8,273 nucleotides of DNA, taken from NCBI GenBank assembly GCA_023227645.1, contig JALNVJ010000061.1:1-8273 (forward strand). Reading direction: 5' to 3'. Source of the DNA: Bacteroidales bacterium. Its GTDB lineage: Bacteria; Bacteroidota; Bacteroidia; Bacteroidales; P3. Below are positions 1 through 7,132 of the stretch, one piece after another. The translations under genes and the position numbers were made by a program. Position 1 is the first letter of the stretch, and each line of letters begins with the position of its first letter. The notes under the pieces are model-generated. The model was not told where the DNA came from. It searched no databases and saw only the letters and a list, made by a program, of their open reading frames with translations.

Positions 1-1224
1 AACCATATTTGAATCAAATAAATTAAATTCTAAACAAAGTTTACTAATATATTCATCGTTTGGAAATGTTCCGATATAAGCATTTCGAATAGAGTCTTCA
101 TAGAGTAGGCGTTTGGAATTTTCTTTCACTTTCTCATTTGAAATTGTTGTAATTTCCCTTTGAATTGGAGGGGTGATTTCTAAGAGCTCCTCATATTCTC
201 TATTTTGATTAGGGATTAAAACAAGAGAAAGAGTATCAATATCCTTAACACTTATCTTTTGATATGAATAATTGGTTTTTTTATTAGCCCAAATCACCAA
301 ATCACCTAATCCCGTTGTTAGATAGGTTAGTCCATTAGCATCGGTCTTTCTTTGAGCAATTGGGTAAAACTCGGCATAATTATATAATCCAAAATCAACA
401 TCAGCATCTTCCACCGGATTTCCACCAAAGTCGCTAACTCTAACATATATCTTTTTTGTTGGAGCATAGTTTGGAAGAAGATTAATCTTAGAATATAAAT
501 CGGTTTTATAGTTTACCTCTTCGGCTCCATTATAATTTGCGCCAAAAACAGTAGTATGAACCATCATCGCTCTTTTAACAGGAGCATCAAACCAAGCAAT
601 ATTAAGTTCTGGTTCTGGTTCACAAGCTCCAAGATGATACCATTTACCATCTATCCAAACCTCAACCCATGCATGATTATCATCTGTATGTGCCCAACGA
701 GGAGTATAGCATTGGCGTGCAGGAATTGAAACAGCACGGAGAGCAGTAACTGTAAGTGTTGATTCCTCGCCACAACGTCCGTGAGAAGTTTTAATAGTTG
801 CCAAAGCAGAAGAAGTTCTGCCGTCAGCTCCCTTATAATTAACATATTCATGACACCAGTGATTAACTTCCAAGGCAGCGTCATACATATTCATATTCTT
901 TATTCTATCCTTTATTTCATTAAAGAATACAATTCTTGCAGTATCTAAGTTTTCATTATTTACTCTATAAACCAGAACAAAATGACGAAAAATATCTTCA
1001 GGTATTGTTTTCCCCCAATCAAAATATTCCCTTGCCTCAAAAGCTGTTTTGATTTGACTTATAAAAAAACTTTCATCATAGTCTGCAATATCACTCAATG
1101 GCATATAAGCCTTAAGAAAAGACAGCGCCTCATCTTCTTTTTCAGATAAAGAGTTATTTGTTTGAGCATTGATATTTAAAGAGAATAGGACAGAAACACA
1201 TAATAATAAATAAAACTTCCTCAT
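1..1224 (-). CDS. Secreted transglutaminase-like protein, C-terminus cut by window edge
   Basis: The frame is open from the ATG at 1224 down to base 1 (408 codons, no stop), so the protein is partial. Residues 1-20 form a signal peptide (basic start, hydrophobic core, probable cleavage NINA|QT), so it should act in the periplasm or at the surface. Around residues 115-200 is a transglutaminase/protease-like core: the Cys site is HGRCGEES (C151) and the His site is DDNHAWVEVW (H184). Where the third residue (Asp) is usual after W-x-x-F/L, the sequence reads WYHLGACEPEPELN, a version I recall from Bacteroidetes proteins of this type. Residues about 255-335 look like a beta-sandwich (Ig-like or carboxypeptidase-regulatory-like) domain, including the stretch KTDANGLTYL. 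The gene lies 38 bases after the S41 peptidase gene on the same strand with no promoter motif between, so it is probably co-transcribed. The family includes peptidases as well as true cross-linkers; the substrate is unknown. Confidence 0.85.
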   Translation of the reverse strand, partial: MRKFYLLLCVSVLFSLNINAQTNNSLSEKEDEALSFLKAYMPLSDIADYDESFFISQIKTAFEAREYFDWGKTIPEDIFRHFVLVYRVNNENLDTARIVFFNEIKDRIKNMNMYDAALEVNHWCHEYVNYKGADGRTSSALATIKTSHGRCGEESTLTVTALRAVSIPARQCYTPRWAHTDDNHAWVEVWIDGKWYHLGACEPEPELNIAWFDAPVKRAMMVHTTVFGANYNGAEEVNYKTDLYSKINLLPNYAPTKKIYVRVSDFGGNPVEDADVDFGLYNYAEFYPIAQRKTDANGLTYLTTGLGDLVIWANKKTNYSYQKISVKDIDTLSLVLIPNQNREYEELLEITPPIQREITTISNEKVKENSKRLLYEDSIRNAYIGTFPNDEYISKLCLEFNLFDSNMV

Positions 1225-1262
1225 AGACCTTGTCAATTTGCGTAATTACCTCAAAAAATTTC

Positions 1263-2909
1263 TTATTTTGATAAAATCTTATTGTATTCATTTGGACTTA
1301 GCAATAGTTTAGTTGCCTGTTCAACTTCAGAATCTGAGTCAAGAAGTGCTTCTATTCTTCCTTTTTGATAATAATATCTCACAACAATTTCAGATAATAA
1401 TACTTCCTTTATATCTTCCTTGTACTTTATTAAATCATTGCTCTTTTCTTTTTCAATCTTCTCTTTTAATTCTTCAATTGTTTTTTCAACCTCTTGACCA
1501 TATTTTTCTTTTTGTGACACATCTTGCAATTCACTTAACATCCTTTCAGTAATTGTAGAGTAGGAATAATCCTTATCACTTATAAAGTCCACAAATTGAT
1601 TATAAATATTATCGTCTATCTTAAATTCTTTTGGGTTTGGAATTGTAGGATTCTTCTTTACAAATTCTGAAGCAAAGTCAAAAGCAAGGAATTTAGTAAT
1701 TATCGTCAGAATAAGATGGCTCCCATATTTTGGTTCAATTGCAATATCTGGTTCAATTCCAAATCCATCATAAACCGTTCTGCCTCCCTTGGTTTTGAAA
1801 GCAGTTTTAAGAGAGTCGGGTAATTTATTTGCTTTCCCGTTAATGTCTCTATGAGAATAATCAATTGCTTGAATACAACGACCACTTGGTATATAGTATT
1901 TTGAAACCGTAACCTTCATTTGAGCATTATAGGTTAGAGGAATAATGTTTTGAACTAAGCCCTTACCATATGTTCTTTGTCCCATAATAACTGCCCTATC
2001 TAAATCTTGAAGACTTCCTGCAACAATTTCAGAAGCAGATGCAGAATAATTATCAACCAAAACAACAATAGGAATATTTAAGTCGAAAGGAGGATAAAGG
2101 GTTTTGAAGGTTTGGTTTTTCTCAACAATCTTCCCTTTAGTTGAAACAATGTTTTGACCTTTATCAACAAATATATTTACAATATTAACAGCATCGGTCA
2201 ATAAACCTCCACCATTTCCTCTTAAGTCAAGGATTAATCCTTTTATTTTAGGATTGTTGTTTTTTAGCTCTCTAAAAGCATTCGAAACATTATTGGCAGC
2301 ATCCTTTGTAAATTCATTTAGTTTAATATAGCCTATATCATTCTTAACCATTCCATAATAAGGAACATTTTCAAGAGTAATTTCTTCCCTTTTAAAGATT
2401 TTTTCAATTTCAGAACCATCTCTTAAGAGCTTAATCCTTATTTCAGAACCAGCTTGTCCTCTAAGAAATTCTCTAACCTGATCGGAGGTCTTATCTTTTG
2501 CAATCATCCCATTAACTTCGATAATTATATCTCCTGCCTTCAAGCCTGCCTTATCTGCGGGAAGCCCTTTATAGGGTTCTGATATAATTACCTGTCCGTT
2601 TTTTTCATGAATTAAAGCTCCAATCCCACCATACTGTCCCATAAGTTGAAGTTTAACATCCTCAATATCCGATTCTGGATAATAATTAGTGTAGGGATCA
2701 AGTTTAGCCAACATAGCATCGATAGCATTTTTCATTAACTCCCCAGGATTAATATCATCAACATAATTTAAATGAAGATTTTTATAAACAGATGAGAAAA
2801 TTTCAAGATTTTTAGAGAGCTCAAAGCCCTTATCCTCTTCTTGAGCAGTAAGAGATGAACCTATTAATATAAATGAAAGGAGAAATAGTATTATTCTTTT
2901 ATTTAACAT
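1263..2909 (-). CDS. ctpA: C-terminal processing peptidase, S41 family (Ctp/Prc type)
   Basis: A 548-residue secreted serine protease. Residues 1-22 are a signal peptide (probable cleavage SLTA|QEED; no lipobox Cys). A PDZ domain spans about 90-165 (GGIGALI, then KAGLKAGDIIIEVNG), and the S41 catalytic domain about 185-350. The catalytic Ser-Lys pair is visible: S291 in NYSASASEI and K316 in TYGKGLVQ, 25 residues apart as in Prc and CtpB, with the associated Gln at 320. The LRGNGGG loop (230-235) is also typical. The C-terminal part (about 400-548) is helical and charged, with a likely coiled-coil stretch near 465-505. Such enzymes cut unstructured C-termini of periplasmic proteins or peptidoglycan hydrolases; the target here cannot be read from sequence. 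A TAnnTTTG promoter lies 24 bases before the ATG, and the transglutaminase-like gene follows directly. The symbol is a family label, not proof of orthology. Confidence 0.95.
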   Translation of the reverse strand: MLNKRIILFLLSFILIGSSLTAQEEDKGFELSKNLEIFSSVYKNLHLNYVDDINPGELMKNAIDAMLAKLDPYTNYYPESDIEDVKLQLMGQYGGIGALIHEKNGQVIISEPYKGLPADKAGLKAGDIIIEVNGMIAKDKTSDQVREFLRGQAGSEIRIKLLRDGSEIEKIFKREEITLENVPYYGMVKNDIGYIKLNEFTKDAANNVSNAFRELKNNNPKIKGLILDLRGNGGGLLTDAVNIVNIFVDKGQNIVSTKGKIVEKNQTFKTLYPPFDLNIPIVVLVDNYSASASEIVAGSLQDLDRAVIMGQRTYGKGLVQNIIPLTYNAQMKVTVSKYYIPSGRCIQAIDYSHRDINGKANKLPDSLKTAFKTKGGRTVYDGFGIEPDIAIEPKYGSHLILTIITKFLAFDFASEFVKKNPTIPNPKEFKIDDNIYNQFVDFISDKDYSYSTITERMLSELQDVSQKEKYGQEVEKTIEELKEKIEKEKSNDLIKYKEDIKEVLLSEIVVRYYYQKGRIEALLDSDSEVEQATKLLLSPNEYNKILSK

Positions 2910-2933
2910 AGAAATATATTATTAAATTTGTAG

Positions 2934-2941
2934 CAAAGATA
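2934..2941 (-). promoter_or_regulatory. Bacteroidetes-type -7 promoter element for the S41 peptidase gene
   Basis: On the minus strand the sequence reads TATCTTTG, an exact match to TAnnTTTG, the -7 element used by the primary sigma factor of Bacteroidetes. It ends 24 bases before the ATG, giving an expected untranslated leader of under 20 bases. TTTG repeats lie just upstream, but none is at the expected -33 distance. No Shine-Dalgarno sequence is seen before the start. Confidence 0.65.
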
Positions 2942-3026
2942 CTTCAAACAAACAAATCTAAACTATCTTTTATTGTATTAAATGCAGTTTTTTAAATAAA
3001 AAGTTTCTAATTAGTGATTTTCTTCC

Positions 3027-3034
3027 TACTTTTG
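3027..3034 (+). promoter_or_regulatory. Bacteroidetes-type -7 promoter element for the PpiD-like gene
   Basis: TACTTTTG matches TAnnTTTG and lies 58 bases before the ATG at 3093. The leader that follows is A-rich (AACAACAACAAATAACAA before the start), as is common for well-translated genes in this phylum, and contains no Shine-Dalgarno sequence. A clear -33 TTG/TTTG was not found. With the minus-strand element at 2934-2941 this makes a divergent promoter region of 183 bases between the two genes. Confidence 0.6.
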
Positions 3035-3092
3035 CAAGCTATTAGAAAAAAACTGAGAGAATTTAAATAACAACAACAAATAACAATTAGTA

Positions 3093-5228
3093 ATGGCGAT
3101 TATTGGTAGAATCAGAAAAAGAGCGGGTATAGCAGTTGCAATTATTGCAATAGCTATCTTATCATTTATTTTCAGCGACATATTTACAAGATCAGCAACT
3201 GCGCCCAATAACATAGCAACAGTTGATGGTGTTGAAATTACAAGAAACGAGTTTGAAGAAATGTCTCAAAACATTGAAACAAACATGAAACAACAGTATA
3301 AAACAGAGTCTTTAAACTCTGAACAAAGTTATACTGTACGTCAACAAGCTTATCAAGAACTTTTAAATGAAAAACTATTGGCAAGTGAGTATGAAAAAAT
3401 TGGTATTAGTGTTGGGAAAGAAGAATTAAATGATATGTTCTTTGGCGAATTCACACACCCAATGGTTATTCAAAACTTCACTGACCCTAAAACAGGAAAC
3501 TATAATAAACAAGCAATAGTACAATACATTGCACAGTTTGACAAACTTCCTGCAGAAGAACAAGCATCTTGGAAAAACTTCGAGAAATATGTTAAGAAAA
3601 GTCGTTTACAAGAAAAATATGAAAAACTACTTTCTAAGAGTATGTATATGCCAAAAGCACTTGCAACTCACCTTAGCGCAATTTACGACAAAACAACAAA
3701 CTCTCGATATACTCTTCTTCCTTTTGCAACAATTGCAGACAATACAATCAAGATTGAAGAATCAGATTACAAGAAATACTACGATGAACATAAGAATGAA
3801 TTTAAGCTTAACGAATCAATGCGTGATGTTGAATTTGTTAAATTCCCTATCGTTCCATCTCCAGCAGATATAAAAGCAATTAACGATTCTGTAATTAGCA
3901 CTTATGCTCAATTTCAACAAATATCTCAAATGGAAATTCCTGGCTTTGTATCTAATGTATCAGATCAATATTATGATAGTAACTATTATAAGAGAGAAGC
4001 ATTTGCTCAAATTATCCCAGACTCAATACTTTCAAAAGCTAGTATTGGTGAATTTATTCCACCTTTCCAAAATGGAACAAATTGGGTAATGGCAAAACTT
4101 ACCTCAATGCAAGCTCGACCAGACTCAATTCGTTTTTCAAGAATTCTAATCCTTAACAGCAATGCAGGAGGAGATGTTAAAAGAAACCAAGAAGCTGCAA
4201 CAAAACTAAAAGATAGTGTTTATTCAATAGTAAGTAAGGATGCTGCAGGATTTGAAAACAACGTAGCAAAATACTCTGACGACCCTGAAGCAACAAAAAA
4301 CATGGGAGACTCTGGCTGGCTTTTAGATGGTCAACTTCAAACTGACCTTTACAACACAGTTAATTCAACTCCTGTTAACGGAGTATTTGTTTACAATATT
4401 CCAAACGATTTGGGATATATGTTAATTAAAGTAACTGGCAAGACTAATCCTGTAAACAAATTACAACTTGCAACAATAGTTATGGAAATTCGCCCAAGCG
4501 AAAAAACAGTAAATGCAATTCGTGACAATGCTAATAACTTCTTAGGCTCATCAACCGATATGACAAGCTTTACTCAAGCAGCTCAAAAACAAAATCTAAA
4601 TATCTTAACCTCTCAAGTAAGAGATATGGACTTCCAATTAAACGGAACTCCCTATGCAAGAGAAATCATACGTTGGGTATTCAACAAAGACACTAAGAAA
4701 GGTGATGTTGCACCAGAAATATATGAGTTAACAGATATGTTTATTGTTGTTGGAGTAAAAGATATTAAAGAAAAAGGAATACTACCACTTGACCAAGTTA
4801 AACCATATATTGAAAATATGGTAAGATTAGAAAAGAAAGCTGAAACACTTATAAAGAAAGCTGAAACACTTATTGCAAGTGAAAAAACACTTGACGCAAT
4901 TGCACTGAAATCAAACACAAAAATCGACACAGCAGAAAACGTTTCATTTGGCGACCCATATTTCGTTCAAGCAGGACCTGAAATGAGAGTTATCGGAACC
5001 TTAGCTGCAGCAACCAAAACAGGAATCCAAAAACCAATTAAAGGATATAATGGAATCTATATTGTAAATGTTGATTCAATGGGCAAAAAAGCAACCAAGG
5101 AAGAGCCTCAAATGATACAACAATCATTCGATATGCGTAATATGCAAAAGACATCTCAACTACGCTTACCTCTTCAAGTGCTTCAAGAAAAAGCAGAGGT
5201 TGTGAATAACTTCTCTTTCTTCTTCTAG
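3093..5228 (+). CDS. ppiD: Membrane-anchored periplasmic chaperone/peptidyl-prolyl isomerase, PpiD/SurA type
   Basis: A 711-residue protein with a short basic cytoplasmic N-terminus (MAIIGRIRKRAG), one membrane anchor at about 12-29 and the rest periplasmic, the topology of PpiD. Residues about 38-180 resemble the SurA/PpiD N-terminal helical chaperone module (ATVDGVEITRNEFEE, then QELLNEKLLASEYEKIGI). A parvulin-type domain spans about 344-450 (RPDSIRFSRILI, then KYSDDPEATKNMGDSGWLL and DLGYMLIKV). The two positions that normally carry the parvulin histidines read Arg350 and Met443, so prolyl isomerase activity is doubtful and a holdase or chaperone role for outer-membrane protein folding is more likely. 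A helical stretch at 565-605 contains an exact seven-residue duplication. The protein ends in FSFFF. The start follows an A-rich leader. The gene is monocistronic: it has its own promoter and is closed by the terminator at 5257. Its codons favour A and C at third positions, unlike the operon downstream. Confidence 0.9.
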   Translation: MAIIGRIRKRAGIAVAIIAIAILSFIFSDIFTRSATAPNNIATVDGVEITRNEFEEMSQNIETNMKQQYKTESLNSEQSYTVRQQAYQELLNEKLLASEYEKIGISVGKEELNDMFFGEFTHPMVIQNFTDPKTGNYNKQAIVQYIAQFDKLPAEEQASWKNFEKYVKKSRLQEKYEKLLSKSMYMPKALATHLSAIYDKTTNSRYTLLPFATIADNTIKIEESDYKKYYDEHKNEFKLNESMRDVEFVKFPIVPSPADIKAINDSVISTYAQFQQISQMEIPGFVSNVSDQYYDSNYYKREAFAQIIPDSILSKASIGEFIPPFQNGTNWVMAKLTSMQARPDSIRFSRILILNSNAGGDVKRNQEAATKLKDSVYSIVSKDAAGFENNVAKYSDDPEATKNMGDSGWLLDGQLQTDLYNTVNSTPVNGVFVYNIPNDLGYMLIKVTGKTNPVNKLQLATIVMEIRPSEKTVNAIRDNANNFLGSSTDMTSFTQAAQKQNLNILTSQVRDMDFQLNGTPYAREIIRWVFNKDTKKGDVAPEIYELTDMFIVVGVKDIKEKGILPLDQVKPYIENMVRLEKKAETLIKKAETLIASEKTLDAIALKSNTKIDTAENVSFGDPYFVQAGPEMRVIGTLAAATKTGIQKPIKGYNGIYIVNVDSMGKKATKEEPQMIQQSFDMRNMQKTSQLRLPLQVLQEKAEVVNNFSFFF
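4832..4873 (+). repeat. Perfect 21-base tandem duplication inside the PpiD-like gene
   Basis: Bases 4832-4852 and 4853-4873 are identical, a two-copy tandem repeat of 21 bases. It is in frame and gives KKAETLI twice (residues 581-587 and 588-594). Seven residues is one heptad, so the duplication lengthens a charged helix without breaking its phase. The absence of any synonymous difference suggests a recent slippage event. Confidence 0.95.
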
Positions 5229-5256
5229 GAAAAGAAAAACTATATCAAATTAAAGG

Positions 5257-5288
5257 AAAAGGACAGCCAATCAAGGTTGTCCTTTTTT
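5257..5288 (+). terminator. Rho-independent terminator after the PpiD-like gene
   Basis: GGACAGCC (5261-5268) pairs with GGTTGTCC (5275-5282) across a six-base loop (AATCAA), with one G-T wobble. The stem is extended by AAAA before and TTTT after, and a six-T run follows (5283-5288). It lies 28 bases after the TAG stop codon and should end the ppiD transcript. Confidence 0.88.
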
Positions 5289-5308
5289 CTTTCTTCGTTT
5301 CGTTGATC

Positions 5309-5325
5309 CTACATTGGCAATGTAG
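5309..5325 (+). repeat. Short perfect palindrome in the spacer before ldcA
   Basis: CTACATTGGCAATGTAG has eight-base arms around one central G. No T-run follows, so it is not an obvious terminator; it could be a protein-binding operator or a secondary hairpin behind the terminator. The remaining spacer (5326-5475) is AT-rich, with an eight-base direct repeat AAACCCTA at 5355-5362 and 5369-5376 and a second TTGGCAA at 5364-5370. I see no gene in it. Confidence 0.6.
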
Positions 5326-5475
5326 CATTATTGAAAGGCTGTTATAAATAATTAAAACCCTATTTGGCAAACCCTAAACAAGGATATGGTTTATTAAAAC
5401 AAAGTTTTCACTAATCTAATACCTAAAAAATTAAATTAAATAATGAATAAATACAGATTTTTATTTCTTTTTAAG

Positions 5476-5483
5476 TATCTTTG
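5476..5483 (+). promoter_or_regulatory. Bacteroidetes-type -7 promoter element for the ldcA operon
   Basis: TATCTTTG is an exact TAnnTTTG match ending 19 bases before the ATG at 5503. The ten bases TATCTTTGCT are identical to those of the S41 peptidase promoter on the other strand. The predicted leader is only about 10-15 bases long, A-rich, and lacks a Shine-Dalgarno sequence. No -33 TTG is evident. Confidence 0.65.
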
Positions 5484-5502
5484 CTTTCTATAAAATAAAA
5501 AG

Positions 5503-6411
5503 ATGACTAAGAGACCAGACCTACTAACCAAAGGAGATAAGATTGGAATTGTTGCAACTGCTCGCAAGATTAGTATTGAGGAATTGAGTGCTAGTATTAA
5601 GCTATTTATTTCTTGGGACTTAGTGCCTATTATTGGCAAAAGCATTGGTGCAGAAGAAAATCAATTTGCTGGTTCGGACAAAGAAAGGGCTAAGGATTTG
5701 CAGTATTTCTTAGATAATAGGGCCATAAAAGCAGTCTTTTGTGCAAGAGGGGGTTATGGTACGGTTAGGATTATCGATATGCTTGATTTCTCTTTATTTA
5801 CTGAAAATCCAAAATGGATAATTGGCTATTCTGACCCAACTGTCTTGCTTTCACATATCTATTTCAACTATAATATTGAAACCATTCACGGTATTATGCC
5901 TATTAATATTGAAACCGATGATTTCTTTTCTAATGCTGTGATTAGTTTAAAGAAGATATTGTTTGAGGGAGAGAACAAAAAAGTTTATAAGAAGTATATA
6001 ATGAATAGGGAGGGTGAGGCTGAGGGAGAGCTTATTGGGGGAAACTTATCGGTTCTTTATAGTCTGCTTGGCTCAAATAGTTTTGGAGATACTAAAGACA
6101 AGATATTATTTATTGAAGACTTAGACGAATATCTCTATCATATTGATAGGATGATGCAAGCCTTAGATAGGGCAGGGAAATTAAAGGATATAAAAGGACT
6201 AATAGTTGGAGCCTTAACCGATATGCACGATAACGCAATACCATTTGGTAGGAGTGCGGAAGAAATCATTATGGATAATATCAAAGACTATGATTTTCCA
6301 GTTGCTTTCAATATTCCAATCGGACATATAAAAGATGAAAATCAAGCTTGCGTTATTGGGAGAAAAACAATTTTGATAGTAGAAAAAGATAAAGTAATTA
6401 TTGAGCAATAA
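5503..6411 (+). CDS. ldcA: Muramoyltetrapeptide LD-carboxypeptidase (peptidase S66)
   Basis: A 302-residue cytoplasmic enzyme, normal length for the family and with no signal peptide. LdcA removes the terminal D-Ala from L-Ala-D-Glu-Dap-D-Ala tetrapeptides during peptidoglycan recycling. The S66 Ser-Glu-His triad can be placed: S110 in WIIGYSDPTVL, E205 in ILFIEDLDEYLYHIDRMM and H275 in IPIGHIKDE. Other family marks are FCARGGYGTVRI (79-90), the HGIMP segment near 129 and ELIGGNLSVL (176-185), all in the expected order. The related microcin C7 immunity protein MccF has the same fold, but no microcin genes are present, so the recycling role is preferred. It is the first gene of the run: a promoter lies just upstream and yraN follows after nine bases. 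The coding strand is distinctly G-rich over C compared with ppiD. Confidence 0.93.
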   Translation: MTKRPDLLTKGDKIGIVATARKISIEELSASIKLFISWDLVPIIGKSIGAEENQFAGSDKERAKDLQYFLDNRAIKAVFCARGGYGTVRIIDMLDFSLFTENPKWIIGYSDPTVLLSHIYFNYNIETIHGIMPINIETDDFFSNAVISLKKILFEGENKKVYKKYIMNREGEAEGELIGGNLSVLYSLLGSNSFGDTKDKILFIEDLDEYLYHIDRMMQALDRAGKLKDIKGLIVGALTDMHDNAIPFGRSAEEIIMDNIKDYDFPVAFNIPIGHIKDENQACVIGRKTILIVEKDKVIIEQ

Positions 6412-6420
6412 ATCAAGGAA

Positions 6421-6786
6421 ATGGATTCAACATACGTTTTCGGACAAAAGGGAGAGCAATTAGCCTTAGAGTATTTGATTGAAAAAGGTTATATTATTTT
6501 GGAAAGGAATTATAGGAGTGGGAAAAACGAAATCGATATTATTGGAAGAAATAGCGGAGAGGTTGTCTTTATTGAGGTTAAAACAAGGAGCACCGACGTT
6601 TTTTGCGAACCAGAATCTGCAGTTACAAAAGAAAAGCAAAGAGCAATAATTAAGGTTGCCAATAGTTATATATTAAGAAATAACATTCAAGAAGAAGCAA
6701 GATTTGATATAATAGCTATTATTACAAATGAAGAAGGAACAAAGATAAATCATATAAAAAACGCCTTTACACCAATGCCTTATTAG
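6421..6786 (+). CDS. yraN: YraN/UPF0102-family nuclease-like protein
   Basis: At 121 residues this is the usual size for the UPF0102/YraN family, small proteins with a restriction-endonuclease-like fold whose role is unsettled (related to Holliday-junction resolvases by fold). The family signature runs FGQKGEQLALEYLIEKGYIILERNYR in two parts (7-32), then NEIDIIGR (36-43) and VVFIEVKTRS (48-57). The PD-(D/E)xK-like residues are D39, E52 and K54. The residue before E37, commonly Gly in GEIDLI, is Asn here; the acidic and Lys residues are kept. The gene begins nine bases after ldcA and ends four bases before the MerR gene, so it is part of the same transcript. The AAGGA at 6415-6419 is only one base from the ATG, too close to act as a ribosome site. 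Confidence 0.92.
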   Translation: MDSTYVFGQKGEQLALEYLIEKGYIILERNYRSGKNEIDIIGRNSGEVVFIEVKTRSTDVFCEPESAVTKEKQRAIIKVANSYILRNNIQEEARFDIIAIITNEEGTKINHIKNAFTPMPY

Positions 6787-6790
6787 AAAA

Positions 6791-7132
6791 ATGGAAGATT
6801 CAAATAGATTATATTTTAGTATTGGGGAGGTTGCTAAGGAATTGGATATTAGTTTGCCGACTCTTAGGTTTTGGGAAACTGAATTTTCTCAAATCAAACC
6901 CCATAAAAATAAGAGAGGTGTAAGATTCTATACCAAGAATGATATTGAACTTCTAAAACAAATCCACTATCTAACAAAGACATGTGGCTATACTATTGAG
7001 GGAACTAAGAACTACTTAAAAACTAAGGTAAAAACAGAATCTAAAGACGAAAATAATACTATTAATGTTGAGCTTGTTCGTTCACTTAATGAAATAAAAG
7101 ATTTCCTATTGGAGTTAAAAGAAAATTTATGA
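6791..7132 (+). CDS. Small MerR-type DNA-binding regulator
   Basis: A 113-residue protein with an N-terminal MerR winged helix-turn-helix: LYFSIGEVAKELDISLPTL (7-25) followed by RFWETEF and the wing region KRGVRFYTKNDIELL (41-55), then the IHYLTKTCGYTIEGTKNYL helix pair. After about residue 80 there is only a charged linker and a short helix (SLNEIKDFLLELKENL), probably the dimerisation coiled coil. No effector-binding domain and only one Cys (65) are present, so it does not look like a classical metal sensor. It overlaps the next gene by four bases (ATGA), which implies translational coupling. Its target is unknown: it may regulate this operon, or act elsewhere as a nucleoid-type or housekeeping MerR protein, as short members of the family are common in Bacteroidetes. 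Confidence 0.9.
   Translation: MEDSNRLYFSIGEVAKELDISLPTLRFWETEFSQIKPHKNKRGVRFYTKNDIELLKQIHYLTKTCGYTIEGTKNYLKTKVKTESKDENNTINVELVRSLNEIKDFLLELKENL

Noticed and set aside
651..884. Minus-strand 77-codon open frame, Leu-rich
   Set aside because: It lies in another frame within the transglutaminase-like gene, whose real frame contains the catalytic Cys and His here; the shadow has no family features.
1313..1552. Plus-strand 79-codon open frame opposite the S41 peptidase
   Set aside because: It is antisense to the C-terminal coiled region of that gene; the Leu/Phe-rich product reflects the complement of Lys/Glu codons.
3026..3214. Minus-strand 62-codon open frame across the divergent promoter region
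   Set aside because: It overlaps the membrane-anchor codons and promoter of ppiD; the hydrophobic product is the complement of the anchor sequence.
3529..4089. Two plus-strand open frames (3529-3873 and 3904-4089)
   Set aside because: Both are out-of-frame shadows inside ppiD, with no independent start signals and low-complexity Gln/Leu/Lys composition.
4652..4930. Minus-strand 92-codon open frame with repeated SVSAFF
   Set aside because: It is antisense to ppiD; its repeat is only the reverse reading of the 21-base duplication.
5326..5475. AT-rich spacer examined for a small RNA, riboswitch or tRNA
   Set aside because: Only an eight-base direct repeat and a weak AAACC/GGTTT pairing were seen; no conserved RNA fold could be drawn.
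6415..6419. AAGGA as a Shine-Dalgarno site for yraN
   Set aside because: It is one base from the ATG, far too close for ribosome binding, and the other genes in the window lack such sites.
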